Assembly (NCBI GenBank): GCA_905236685.1
Contig: CAJOPD010000058.1
Location: 1 to 44,978 of the forward strand
Source of the DNA: an uncultured Clostridia bacterium
GTDB lineage: Bacteria; Bacillota; Clostridia; UBA1381
Reading direction: 5' to 3'
DNA: 44,978 nucleotides
Shown here piece after piece: positions 7,421 through 15,331 of the stretch. The notes below the pieces were generated by a model, which saw only the letters and a program-made list of their open reading frames with translations, searched no databases and was not told where the DNA came from. The stretch's first letter is position 1. The number at the start of each line of letters is the position of its first letter. Both the position numbers and the translations under genes were made by a program.

Positions 7421-8560
7421 ATGTTAAATATCGGAGTAATAGGATACGGCGGACGCATTAATCATGTCGTAAAGAAAATGATAGACACAGGCAAAGTGCA
7501 TTTAAGTGCTATAATGGACATCAATAACGCCGAGTCGAAAAGATTGTATTTAGACGAAGAAAAATATAATGATATCCGTTATTATGATGATGCGGAGGAA
7601 ATGCTTGAAAAAGAAAAACTTGACGGAATATGCATTGGTACAAGATGTTCGACTCACGCTGATTACGCTGTGTTGGCAGCTAAGTACAACATACCGATTT
7701 TCCTTGAAAAGCCTGTTGGTATATGTGAAGAGGATATCGAAAAGTTGAGAGGTATTCTTCATTTAAACGACAAGATTGTGGTATCTTTTCCGTTAAGAAT
7801 GTCAAGAATTGTGACCTATGTGAAAGAACTTCTGGACGCAGACAAAATAGGCAGGATTGTTCATGTGCAAGCTTATAACAATGTTCCCTACGGTCGCGGC
7901 TATTATCACAAATGGTATAGAGATGAAAGCATAACAGGAGGTCTGTTTCTTCAAAAGGCGACGCACGACCTTGATTATATTAACTACCTTATCGGTGATG
8001 ACAGACCCGTGAGAGTATGCGCAATGAAATCGAAGCAGATATACAAGGGAAATAAACCTGCGGGTTTGCTTTGTGAAAACTGTAATGAAACCGCAACCTG
8101 CCCGGAAAGCCCGCAGAATCTTGCGAAAAACGAAAACATATCAAATCTCGGAAAGTGGTGCTGTTTTGCAGAAGATGTTGGAAATGAGGATAGCGGCAGT
8201 GCTTTGATAGAGTACGAGAGCGGTATGCATGTTGCATATTCCCAGGATTTTATCGTTAGAAACGGTGCAGGTAAACGCGGGGCAAGACTTATAGGATATA
8301 AGGGAACCATTGAGTTTGATTGGTTCGATGAAAAAATAACTGTTTACAAGCATTTGGAAAATATTGTTGAAACATATAAGTTTCCCAATATGCAAAGTGA
8401 CCATTTCGGCGGCGATAATGAATTGGTTAGCAATTTTATCGGCGTGATGGAAGGAATGGAAAAATCGCGTGCAACCTTAAAAGAAGGAATACTCAGTGCA
8501 AATATGTGCTTGATGTGCAAGCGTTCTGCCGAGGAGAAGAGATTCAGAGAAATTCTCTAA
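7421..8560 (+). CDS. Gfo/Idh/MocA-family NAD(P)-dependent oxidoreductase
   Basis: The 379-residue protein has an N-terminal Rossmann fold with GVIGYGGR (residues 5-12) and the family's EKPVG motif (near 95), whose lysine is usually catalytic. The C-terminal alpha/beta domain contains a run of cysteines around 214-249 (CENC, TCPES, WCC) that may bind metal. The family oxidises or reduces sugars, inositols and amino-sugar derivatives. GAGGTG precedes the ATG 14 bases after nagA, so it is the third gene of the module and presumably processes the same sugar. No clear terminator follows. Confidence 0.85.
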   Translation: MLNIGVIGYGGRINHVVKKMIDTGKVHLSAIMDINNAESKRLYLDEEKYNDIRYYDDAEEMLEKEKLDGICIGTRCSTHADYAVLAAKYNIPIFLEKPVGICEEDIEKLRGILHLNDKIVVSFPLRMSRIVTYVKELLDADKIGRIVHVQAYNNVPYGRGYYHKWYRDESITGGLFLQKATHDLDYINYLIGDDRPVRVCAMKSKQIYKGNKPAGLLCENCNETATCPESPQNLAKNENISNLGKWCCFAEDVGNEDSGSALIEYESGMHVAYSQDFIVRNGAGKRGARLIGYKGTIEFDWFDEKITVYKHLENIVETYKFPNMQSDHFGGDNELVSNFIGVMEGMEKSRATLKEGILSANMCLMCKRSAEEKRFREIL

Positions 8561-8639
8561 TTAATACCTTTATACACAGTAGAATGATCAGATGCGTTTT
8601 TTTGCTGTAAGTGATAATATTGAGATTAAACAAGGAGGG

Positions 8640-8828
8640 TCAGGTCCCGCATAAACTCGCCCATATCACCACTTTTTGCTCGGGGCGGTACACGCGTACA
8701 GCACCTCTCGTTTCAAAGCTGCGATCTAAACGAGTTTCTTTCAGACTTAGGTTTTGTGCCTTGACAATGCCTTGGGCATATACGCCCGCTGCATTATCCT
8801 TTGCAAGAGGGTTATTTTTATTCTTCAT
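8640..8828 (-). CDS. Possible small orphan reading frame, uncertain
   Basis: The 323-base gap between the oxidoreductase and spoIIID contains a 62-codon minus-strand frame whose GC content is visibly higher than the flanks. I recognise no family. No good ribosome binding site precedes its ATG, and its 5' end overlaps the likely spoIIID promoter. It may be a gene remnant, a structured RNA or a chance frame. The rest of 8561-8883 shows only AT-rich sequence and the spoIIID promoter. Confidence 0.25.
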   Translation of the reverse strand: MKNKNNPLAKDNAAGVYAQGIVKAQNLSLKETRLDRSFETRGAVRVYRPEQKVVIWASLCGT

Positions 8829-8853
8829 ATTTTCCCGAAAATCTTCATATATT
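8827..8853 (+). promoter_or_regulatory. Sigma-E-like promoter of spoIIID
   Basis: ATATT-N14-CATATATT resembles the mother-cell sigma-E pattern (ATA in the -35, CATA in the -10). The same elements and spacing occur upstream of ylbJ at 18292-18319. spoIIID is a sigma-E gene in Bacillus. Confidence 0.45.
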
Positions 8854-8883
8854 GTACCAATAGCTGATTTTAGGGGGATAATA

Positions 8884-9144
8884 ATGAAGGATTATATCGA
8901 GGAGCGAGTTTTGGAGCTTGCAAATTACATTCTGGAAAACAAAACTACCGTAAGAGGAGCCGCAAAAAAATATAATGTTTCAAAATCAACCGTACATAAA
9001 GATATAACCGAAAGGCTTTCGGACTTAAATCCCACACTTGCAGTAAGGGTACACGCCGTACTTGACAAAAACAAGGCGGAACGGCACATAAGAGGCGGTA
9101 TGGCAACCCGTGAAAAGTACCTGCGTCTTTCAAAAATAAAATAA
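8884..9144 (+). CDS. spoIIID: Sporulation transcription factor SpoIIID
   Basis: The 86-residue DNA-binding protein matches SpoIIID, which acts in the mother cell after engulfment, repressing or activating many sigma-E genes. The helix-turn-helix with VRGAAKKYNVSKSTVHKDI lies near 21-39, and the basic C-terminus with GGMATREKY is typical of the family. The ATG at 8884 follows AGGGGG and gives the normal length; a frame open further upstream would add 91 non-homologous residues and start before the promoter. A strong terminator follows. Confidence 0.95.
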   Translation: MKDYIEERVLELANYILENKTTVRGAAKKYNVSKSTVHKDITERLSDLNPTLAVRVHAVLDKNKAERHIRGGMATREKYLRLSKIK

Positions 9145-9148
9145 AGCA

Positions 9149-9197
9149 AAAAACTGATAAATCGCAAATTCTCTTGTGGTTTATCAGTTTTTCTTTA
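9149..9197 (+). terminator. Terminator after spoIIID
   Basis: A perfect 13-base stem, AAAAACTGATAAA with TTTATCAGTTTTT, encloses an 18-base loop and ends in a T-rich run. Confidence 0.85.
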
Positions 9198-9215
9198 TAA
9201 CTTCTTTTAAAACTG

Positions 9216-9244
9216 TTGTAAAAAAATTGCAAATATGATATATT
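9216..9244 (+). promoter_or_regulatory. Extended -10 promoter of the dockerin protein gene
   Basis: TTGTAA-N17-TATATT with TG one base upstream of the -10. The leader of about 80 bases ends in AAGGAGG before the ATG at 9331. Confidence 0.6.
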
Positions 9245-9330
9245 TGGTATGCAAGATACTATTAGGCAAATTTGTTTTTGGTGCAAAAAAGCTTTTGAAG
9301 CGGCATATCTTTATTTTTAAGGAGGAAAAA

Positions 9331-11217
9331 ATGAAAAAGAAAACATTGAGTCTTTGCGTTGCGGTATTCATACTGCTTAGTATGGCAATTATGCCTGTTA
9401 AGGCGCGCGAAGAAGAAACAGTATCGGCAACTCAGGGCACAAAAATTGAATATGCAAAAAATCGCCAAATAAAATTTGGTCAAACCTATTACTCCTTTGA
9501 CGACATATTGAATATTTACATAAACGGCTCTCTATATATGTCTGTAACACCTGAAACAGAAAATGTAGATACAATACTTTCAAAAGTCATTGATGCTTCT
9601 TTTGAGAATATTAAAATCGCAAGGAAGGATACAAATTCGTATTATAATCAGATTTATGCAGATGCTTATGAAATTGGTCAGGTTACCTCTGTTTCATTTA
9701 AAAACAGTACCGTAACCGTAAAATTTGTGCCGTCTTCCAGCAACATAAGTCAATATAAACAGATTGTTATTCAAGAAGCTGATATTGCAAACGGGAACAT
9801 AAATGTTGATGTTTCGCTTGACGGCAATCCTATCAGCCTTCTTGATATTCAAAGTGATGATATAATCGCAATAAAGACAAACATCTCCCCTTCGGCTATG
9901 AGCATTGATACCGCAAATAACAGCGATGTTACCATTCTTGTTTCAAGGGAAACCACCACGGGCAGATTAACTTATATTTCATATGAAGATAAGGAGCTCG
10001 GTTTCGGCGACACATCTTATAACGCAATTAATGAAGATATTTTCCGCAGTTTTAAGCTTGCTATGATATATAAAGATGTATGGCTTGACCCCTTTGGCAG
10101 AATTTTCGGGTTTAGAGCCGAAATAGATACAACACCGTATGCTATTTTTGTGAAGTTGGACGGTGCGGAGGTTACATTGTTTTGTTATGACGGCGTAAAA
10201 AGAACTTACACGGCTGACAATCCCTATATGTTTGAAGGTATACCCCACCTTGAAAATTCCGACGGAGTGACCGGCAATGATATTTTAGACTGTGTTGTAA
10301 CTTATGTTGCAAAGAACGGTCAACACAAAATTATCAGTATGGAAAGCAAACCTTTAAATAGTAATAATTCGACGACGATAGGCGCCGTTACTGATCCTGT
10401 AAATTACAACGAGCCTTTGAGCAGGCTTGGAGATGCACCCGTTGATGAATTCACCCATTTCATTGACACATCGTTAGCGCAGCGTCCATATAAAGAAGGC
10501 GACTATAAATGGTTTCACGCCGTAAATTACAGCAACTTGCATAGTAATGAGGAATATGCCGGTGCCGCTTACGGAGGAAACTCAACATATGGACTGAGGT
10601 ATTCTTTTGTAGTTTTTAACTATAATTCCACATCAAACGGCGAAATATTTATGCTTGCCTCCGGTCAGAAAGAAGCCCGCCGTTACAATCAAATACTTGA
10701 ACTTGAAGAAGCACCTATCAGCATTTCGGGGATTATGTATGCCCCGATAGCTACAATTGGAGGACTTCTTAAATTGACTATTGAGTATGATGTAGATACA
10801 GATAATATATCAATTACAAATGGTTCCAAAACTTTGAATTTTACAGCTGTTACAGGCGTTGGTCATAACTGCTGCATTATAAACGAACAGATGTATGCCA
10901 ATGCGAATTTTCTCGTCAACGAATTTTTGGACCCCGATTGTGAAATTGTTGAAAATAACGAACTAAGTATTATTGTCAGGAAAAGAGATAAAACACAAAA
11001 TACAATTTTAGGTGATGTAAACGGAGATGAAAAGGTAAATGCCAAGGACCTTACATTTTTTTCAAGGTATTTGGCACACTGGACCGGATACGAAACGATA
11101 GCTGAATTGGCAGCAGATGTAAATAATGACAGCAAGATAAATACAAAGGACAGCACGGTTTTAGCCCGACATATTGCGAAATGGTCGGGGTATGAGGTTC
11201 TCCCTGTTTCAAAATAA
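9331..11217 (+). CDS. Secreted dockerin-containing protein
   Basis: The 628-residue precursor starts at the ATG after AAGGAGG at 9319-9325. A signal peptide (residues 1-25, cleavage after KA) follows a KKK start. The central 430 residues match no family I recognise. Residues about 461-554 resemble half of a copper-amine-oxidase-N-like stalk domain (MYAPIATIGG, then a beta-rich stretch). Residues 561-628 form a type I dockerin with two calcium loops, GDVNGDEKVNAKD and ADVNNDSKINTKD, each followed by a helix. Dockerins bind cohesins, so the protein is likely attached to a cell-surface or cellulosome-like scaffold. No catalytic domain is visible. Confidence 0.85.
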   Translation: MKKKTLSLCVAVFILLSMAIMPVKAREEETVSATQGTKIEYAKNRQIKFGQTYYSFDDILNIYINGSLYMSVTPETENVDTILSKVIDASFENIKIARKDTNSYYNQIYADAYEIGQVTSVSFKNSTVTVKFVPSSSNISQYKQIVIQEADIANGNINVDVSLDGNPISLLDIQSDDIIAIKTNISPSAMSIDTANNSDVTILVSRETTTGRLTYISYEDKELGFGDTSYNAINEDIFRSFKLAMIYKDVWLDPFGRIFGFRAEIDTTPYAIFVKLDGAEVTLFCYDGVKRTYTADNPYMFEGIPHLENSDGVTGNDILDCVVTYVAKNGQHKIISMESKPLNSNNSTTIGAVTDPVNYNEPLSRLGDAPVDEFTHFIDTSLAQRPYKEGDYKWFHAVNYSNLHSNEEYAGAAYGGNSTYGLRYSFVVFNYNSTSNGEIFMLASGQKEARRYNQILELEEAPISISGIMYAPIATIGGLLKLTIEYDVDTDNISITNGSKTLNFTAVTGVGHNCCIINEQMYANANFLVNEFLDPDCEIVENNELSIIVRKRDKTQNTILGDVNGDEKVNAKDLTFFSRYLAHWTGYETIAELAADVNNDSKINTKDSTVLARHIAKWSGYEVLPVSK

Positions 11218-11227
11218 AAAAACATAC

Positions 11228-11280
11228 AAAAGGGCTTTTTATTGAATTGAATTAGTTCGCTTCAATATAAGCCCTTTTTA
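11228..11280. terminator. Bidirectional terminator
   Basis: AAAAGGGCTT pairs with AAGCCCTTTT, with a further TATTGAA/TTCAATA stem inside. Runs of A and T at both ends suit both the dockerin gene (plus) and the converging pyridoxal kinase-type gene (minus). Confidence 0.85.
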
Positions 11281-11289
11281 AATACCTTT

Positions 11290-12123
11290 TTATTTTAATC
11301 TTTCTACCAAATAAGGTACCGTTTTTTCAAATTCCACGCCGTACCAATGCTTATCCCTATCGGGCATAGTCACCTTGATACACTCAACCACATAATCCGC
11401 CGCAAGTTTTAAGGCTTCCTTAATATCCATACCGCGCATAATTCCGCCTATTACAACCGACGAGAAAATATCGCCCGTTCCGTGAAATTTTGCGTCAATC
11501 TTTTCATTGAAATAATAGAAAAACTCGTTCTTTTCGCTGTCGTACATAGCAACGCCCAGCTTATCGGGTTCCAAGCTTACTCCTGTCAGAACAGGCGTTT
11601 TTATGCCCATATCCGCAAATTTTTTCAAAATATCCTCGACATACTCCTTGTCATAGCCCTCCTCAACATACGGAACATCAAGCATAAAGGACGCCTCTGT
11701 AATGTTTGGAACTATAATATCTGCTTTTTGACAAAGGGTGAGCATATGATGCGCAAATTCGGGCGTAAATCCCGTATAAAGCTTGCCGTTATCCGCCATT
11801 GCAGGATCGACAAACGCAAGCGCCTTCCCGCGTTTTTTATCGATAAACGCTTTCATCAGGTCAATCTGCTCAAAGGAGCCTAAATATCCCGTATAAATCG
11901 CATCAAATTCAATTTTTTCACTGTCCCAATGTTCAAAAATCTTGGTGATGTCCTCCGACAAATCACGGAAGGTAAATCCCTTAAATCCGCCTGTATGCGT
12001 TGACAAAACCGCCGTGGGAAGTATCGCCGCCTCAACGCCCATTGCCGAAATTATCGGCAGCGCCACCGTCAGCGAGCATTTTCCAAAACAAGATATGTCC
12101 TGTATTGTAACTATTCTTTTCAT
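11290..12123 (-). CDS. pdxY: Pyridoxal/pyridoxamine kinase (PfkB family)
   Basis: The 277-residue protein phosphorylates B6 vitamers to make pyridoxal phosphate. It opens with the family's VTIQDISCFGKCSLTVALP segment and ends with GTGDIFSS (near 219), containing the catalytic aspartate and anion hole of ribokinase-like enzymes. Length is normal. It stands alone with its own promoter at 12169-12197 and ends at a shared terminator. A bifunctional hydroxymethylpyrimidine/pyridoxine kinase role is possible. Confidence 0.88.
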   Translation of the reverse strand: MKRIVTIQDISCFGKCSLTVALPIISAMGVEAAILPTAVLSTHTGGFKGFTFRDLSEDITKIFEHWDSEKIEFDAIYTGYLGSFEQIDLMKAFIDKKRGKALAFVDPAMADNGKLYTGFTPEFAHHMLTLCQKADIIVPNITEASFMLDVPYVEEGYDKEYVEDILKKFADMGIKTPVLTGVSLEPDKLGVAMYDSEKNEFFYYFNEKIDAKFHGTGDIFSSVVIGGIMRGMDIKEALKLAADYVVECIKVTMPDRDKHWYGVEFEKTVPYLVERLK

Positions 12124-12168
12124 AATAAACCTCTCTTTCTTACAATACCTACTTAATTGATGTGCTTT

Positions 12169-12197
12169 ATTCTAACACAGAAAGTATGTGCAGTCAA
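12169..12197 (-). promoter_or_regulatory. Promoter of the pyridoxal kinase gene
   Basis: On the minus strand TTGACT-N17-TAGAAT lies just downstream of the rpsT terminator and about 45 bases before the ATG. Confidence 0.75.
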
Positions 12198-12215
12198 GCA
12201 TTTTGACATAAAATT

Positions 12216-12242
12216 AAAAAGTCGCTTTTTAGGCGGCTTTTT
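12216..12242 (-). terminator. Terminator after rpsT
   Basis: On the minus strand AAAAAG(C)CGC and GCG(A)CTTTTT pair around a 7-base loop and end in a T run, directly after the rpsT stop codon. Confidence 0.8.
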
Positions 12243-12243
12243 G

Positions 12244-12510
12244 CTACGCGTTAATCTTCGCAAGCTTCAATGCAAGCTGTGATTTTTTTCTTGCAGCGGT
12301 ATTCTTATGAAGTATACCCTGCCTTACGCCCTTGTCAAGCTTTTTAACAGCTTCGTTAAACAAAGCCTTTGCTTCATCTGCATTGTTTTCCGCAACGGCT
12401 GTTTCAAATCTTTTTACAGCTGTTTTAAGTGCTGTTTTATGCATCTGGTTGATTAAAGTTTTCTTTTCAATAACCAAAACGCGCTTTTTTGCTGATTTGA
12501 TGTTAGGCAT
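12244..12510 (-). CDS. rpsT: Ribosomal protein bS20
   Basis: The 88-residue basic protein begins MPNIKSAKKRV, the hallmark of bS20, which binds 16S rRNA early in 30S assembly. The rest is helical with regular lysines and ends with KKSQLALKLAKINA. The start at 12510 follows GGAGGTG; an upstream ATG would add ten foreign residues. It is monocistronic, with a promoter at 12552-12580 and its own terminator. Confidence 0.97.
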   Translation of the reverse strand: MPNIKSAKKRVLVIEKKTLINQMHKTALKTAVKRFETAVAENNADEAKALFNEAVKKLDKGVRQGILHKNTAARKKSQLALKLAKINA

Positions 12511-12551
12511 AAATTTCACCTCCGAACAGTTTAATAACATAATACCCGACT

Positions 12552-12580
12552 ATTCTATCACACCGAAACTAAAAAAGCAA
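12552..12580 (-). promoter_or_regulatory. Promoter of rpsT
   Basis: On the minus strand TTGCTT-N17-TAGAAT with TG one base before the -10. A weak A/T-rich hairpin (AAAAAAG/CTTTTTT) just upstream may end the dCMP deaminase transcript. Confidence 0.65.
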
Positions 12581-12612
12581 GCACTTTTTTAATTTTTTTC
12601 CAATATTTTTGG

Positions 12613-13101
12613 TTAATAACCCCTTGTGCCGTCAAGGCTCTCGTCATTGTCTATCCATTCCTGCACTTTGATAACCCTGAAATCGTCCTTGGTATCCCTT
12701 ATAACAACCTCGTTTATGCCTGCATTTATAACCATACGCTTGCACATTGAGCAACAGCAGCTGCCCTTTACAATCTCGCCGCTTGACATTTCCAGTCCCA
12801 CCAGATAAAGCGTTGAGCCGATAAGCTCGTTACGCGATGCGGATATAATTGCGTTCGCCTCCGCGTGCACGCTGCGGCACATTTCATACCGTTCGCCGCG
12901 CGGAATTTGAAGCTCCTGCCTGATACACACGCCTAAATCGCTGCAATTTTTTCTGCCTCTCGGCGCACCCACATAACCCGTTGAGATAATCTCGTCATTT
13001 TTTACAATTATTGCACCGTAATTTCTGCGGAGGCAGGTGCCCCTCTCCGCTACCGTCTGTGCAATATCAAGATAATAATTGTGTTTGTCGCGTCTTTCCA
13101 T
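12613..13101 (-). CDS. Deoxycytidylate deaminase (ComEB family)
   Basis: The 162-residue zinc enzyme converts dCMP to dUMP for thymidylate synthesis. It shows the deaminase motifs HAEANAI (zinc histidine and catalytic glutamate, near 79-85) and C-x-x-C in CCSMCKRM (near 113-120). I chose the ATG at 13101 because AGGAG lies ten bases upstream. An in-frame ATG at 13119 overlaps the recO stop (ATGA) but has no ribosome binding site. It is the last gene of the yqfC-recO block, where Bacillus carries cytidine deaminase between dgkA and era. Confidence 0.9.
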   Translation of the reverse strand: MERRDKHNYYLDIAQTVAERGTCLRRNYGAIIVKNDEIISTGYVGAPRGRKNCSDLGVCIRQELQIPRGERYEMCRSVHAEANAIISASRNELIGSTLYLVGLEMSSGEIVKGSCCCSMCKRMVINAGINEVVIRDTKDDFRVIKVQEWIDNDESLDGTRGY

Positions 13102-13115
13102 ATGTACCATTCTCC

Positions 13116-13844
13116 TCATATTATTTTTTTATAATATTCAAGCGATTTATACTGCTTATCGCTTTTGCTAAGTATATAGTTCTCGCATATCTGCGAAAGG
13201 ATTTCTTTTGCCGATTTTGATATTTCAAAGGAAAAAAGGCGTTTTGTGTCCGATTTCAATATGTATTTCATCGCCTCTTTTACATCATTTGACAAAAACG
13301 GCATAGCGGGCGTTTTGCAGGACGCACATACCGCTCCGCCCAAAACGGAAAAGGCGGAAATTCCGTCCTCTTTTCCGCATTTTACACAAGCGTCCAGGCT
13401 TGGCGCATAGCCAGAATATTGCATCATTTTAAGCTCAAATACCGCCTTTGCAACACTTAAATCAATATCCTTATATGAAATTGCATACAAAGTGTTCAGC
13501 AAAAGCGTAAGCGGCCCGCCGTCCTCTGCGGAAAAGACATCGCCTGTTATATCGAGAAAATAGTTTGCAAGGGCAAGCTTTTTCAAATCCTCTGATACGG
13601 GATAAAAAGTTTCTATCACCTCTGCTGACTCTGCACGGTAAATATCACCCCTCGTCTTTACAAGAACGAATTCCGAAAAACAAAGAGGCTGGGCTGCCGA
13701 TTTCATACGGCTTTTTTTGCCGCTCACGCCGTAAACGCAGGCGGAAACGGTTCCGAGCCCTTCCGCAAAGAGCGTCAGCATACAGTTTGATTCTGCGTAA
13801 TTTGCCCGTCTTGCGACAATTGCTCTTGTCTTGATGCAGTCCAT
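13116..13844 (-). CDS. recO: DNA repair protein RecO
   Basis: The 242-residue protein has the N-terminal OB fold of RecO (residues 1-80), a helical middle and a four-cysteine zinc site (CVKC near 154 and CASC near 174). RecO works with RecR to load RecA on SSB-coated single-stranded DNA. Length is usual for Clostridia. Its first 70 bases overlap the 3' end of yqzL in another frame. AGGGAAAAGGA precedes the ATG. Confidence 0.93.
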   Translation of the reverse strand: MDCIKTRAIVARRANYAESNCMLTLFAEGLGTVSACVYGVSGKKSRMKSAAQPLCFSEFVLVKTRGDIYRAESAEVIETFYPVSEDLKKLALANYFLDITGDVFSAEDGGPLTLLLNTLYAISYKDIDLSVAKAVFELKMMQYSGYAPSLDACVKCGKEDGISAFSVLGGAVCASCKTPAMPFLSNDVKEAMKYILKSDTKRLFSFEISKSAKEILSQICENYILSKSDKQYKSLEYYKKII

Positions 13845-13942
13845 TCCTTTTCCCTCGCATTTTTTATTTCACGGTGTAAAAGATAGGAATTTATATCCCC
13901 CGTCGCCTTAAATATATCCCACGAAACTTCTTCAAAATTCAT
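13775..13942 (-). CDS. yqzL: YqzL-like small protein
   Basis: The 55-codon gene lies between era and recO, exactly where Bacillus carries yqzL. The product begins MNFEEVSWDIFKATGDINSY and continues LLHREI, matching the short W-x-x-F-x-x-TG-x-I-x-x-YL pattern of the family. An AAAGGGGGG ribosome binding site precedes the ATG. The last 70 bases overlap recO in a different frame, so the C-terminal tail is probably not conserved. Function is unknown. Confidence 0.8.
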   Translation of the reverse strand: MNFEEVSWDIFKATGDINSYLLHREIKNAREKEWTASRQEQLSQDGQITQNQTVC

Positions 13943-14005
13943 AAAATTACCCCCTTTTTTTAATAGGGTTGGTAATTTACTCTTAAATATACTGTAACTT
14001 TTTGG

Positions 14006-14896
14006 TTATAGCTCAAATCCAAAGCCTTTTATCATTTTTTCGCTGTTGCGCCAGTCATTTTTAACGCGTACCCAAAGCTCTAAATACACCTTTTTATCGA
14101 GCATTTTTTCAATATCACCCCGCGCACGCGTGGCAATTTTTTTAAGCATTTCGCCATTTTTGCCGATAATTATTCCTTTATGGCTTGCCTTTTCGCAGTA
14201 GATTACGGCATAAATTTTGGTTATACGGTCAAGCTCCTGCATTTTTTCAATTTCAACCGCTATGCCGTGAGGCACTTCCTTATCCAAAAACCACAAAAGC
14301 TTTTCCCGTATAATTTCCGCCGCTATCTGCTTTTCCTGCTGGTCGGTTATTTGCTCGTCATCATAGAATTTCGGCCCTTCGGGAAGGGCTCTTTTCAGCT
14401 CGTCAAGAAGGATATCAGCTCCGTCCCCCGTCTTTGCCGACATAGGTACTATCGCAGTAAAATCGCCAAGGCTTGAATAGTCGGCAATAACAGGAAGAAG
14501 CTCCTCCTTTTTCACAAGGTCGGTCTTGTTTATGACCAGCATTTTATCTGCGCCCGATTTTTCGATTTCCCGTATGACATTTCTTTCAGCTTCTGTTATT
14601 TTCTTTGTGGCGTCTGCAACAAAAACCACGATGTCAACATCATTTATTGCCTCTGATGCGGATTTTACCATAAATTCGCCCAGCTTATTATGGGGCTTAT
14701 GCACCCCGGGCGTATCGGTAAAAATAATTTGATGTCCTTTGTCGTTATAAATGGCGAGTATTCTGTTTCGTGTTGTTTGGGGCTTGTCCGAAACAATGGC
14801 GATTTTCTGCCCCGCCAAAGTATTTAAAAGTGTGGACTTGCCGACATTTGCCATACCTATTATCGCAACAAATCCCGATTTAAACTTTTTTGTCAT
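14006..14896 (-). CDS. era: GTPase Era
   Basis: The 296-residue GTPase binds the 3' end of 16S rRNA and assists 30S maturation. G motifs are in order: GMANVGKST (P-loop, near 14), the TT switch (QTTRNRI), DTPG (near 60), NKTD (near 125) and SAK (near 155). A C-terminal KH domain carries GKNG. GGAGG precedes the ATG. The gene overlaps the end of dgkA by 17 bases. Neighbours dgkA, yqzL and recO match the Bacillus order. Confidence 0.97.
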   Translation of the reverse strand: MTKKFKSGFVAIIGMANVGKSTLLNTLAGQKIAIVSDKPQTTRNRILAIYNDKGHQIIFTDTPGVHKPHNKLGEFMVKSASEAINDVDIVVFVADATKKITEAERNVIREIEKSGADKMLVINKTDLVKKEELLPVIADYSSLGDFTAIVPMSAKTGDGADILLDELKRALPEGPKFYDDEQITDQQEKQIAAEIIREKLLWFLDKEVPHGIAVEIEKMQELDRITKIYAVIYCEKASHKGIIIGKNGEMLKKIATRARGDIEKMLDKKVYLELWVRVKNDWRNSEKMIKGFGFEL

Positions 14897-15329
14897 TTTT
14901 TCCTCCGAATATTGTAAAAATCAGCAATACGGCGCCAACCGCAAGGCACGGAATGAGAATTTTCGGCGCAGTAAATATGAGTTTTAATGTGCCGCCGATT
15001 TTGGCAATATCGCCGAAAAGGCACAATCCCACCAAAACCGAAAATACAGCAAACACCAAAACCGCCCCTGCCGCCGCGTCCTTTGCAAGCTTTGCAGACG
15101 GTTTTATTTCAGATGTTGCGGTGTCCACCGCCCGTTCTATTGCGGTATTTAAAAGCTCCGCACCGATTACCGAAGATATTGCCGTAAGCAGAACAGCCCA
15201 CTCAAAACGGCTTATTCCGTAAAAGTATGCAAAAATCGATATAAGCACCGCAATCATTATATGAAACCTAAGATGCCCTTCCCTTTTCACTGCACCCCAA
15301 AGCCCTTCTAATGCGTGGTAAAAGCTCAT
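14880..15329 (-). CDS. dgkA: Diacylglycerol/undecaprenol kinase
   Basis: The 149-residue membrane protein carries the DgkA signature EGLWGAVKREGHLRFH near the start and GAELLNTAIERAVD (near 57-70) with its catalytic glutamate. Four hydrophobic helices are visible, one more than the classic three, and the protein is about 25 residues longer than usual owing to the C-terminal helix. In Firmicutes the enzyme mostly phosphorylates undecaprenol. It starts two bases after ybeY stops. Confidence 0.92.
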   Translation of the reverse strand: MSFYHALEGLWGAVKREGHLRFHIMIAVLISIFAYFYGISRFEWAVLLTAISSVIGAELLNTAIERAVDTATSEIKPSAKLAKDAAAGAVLVFAVFSVLVGLCLFGDIAKIGGTLKLIFTAPKILIPCLAVGAVLLIFTIFGGKNDKKV

Positions 15330-15331
15330 AT

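Noticed and set aside
8611..8883. N-terminal extension of SpoIIID by 91 residues
   Set aside because: The frame is open, but SpoIIID has a fixed length of about 85 residues, the ATG at 8884 has a strong ribosome binding site, and the likely promoter lies inside the extension.
9245..9330. c-di-GMP-type riboswitch in the dockerin gene leader
   Set aside because: Too short, with no conserved aptamer core.
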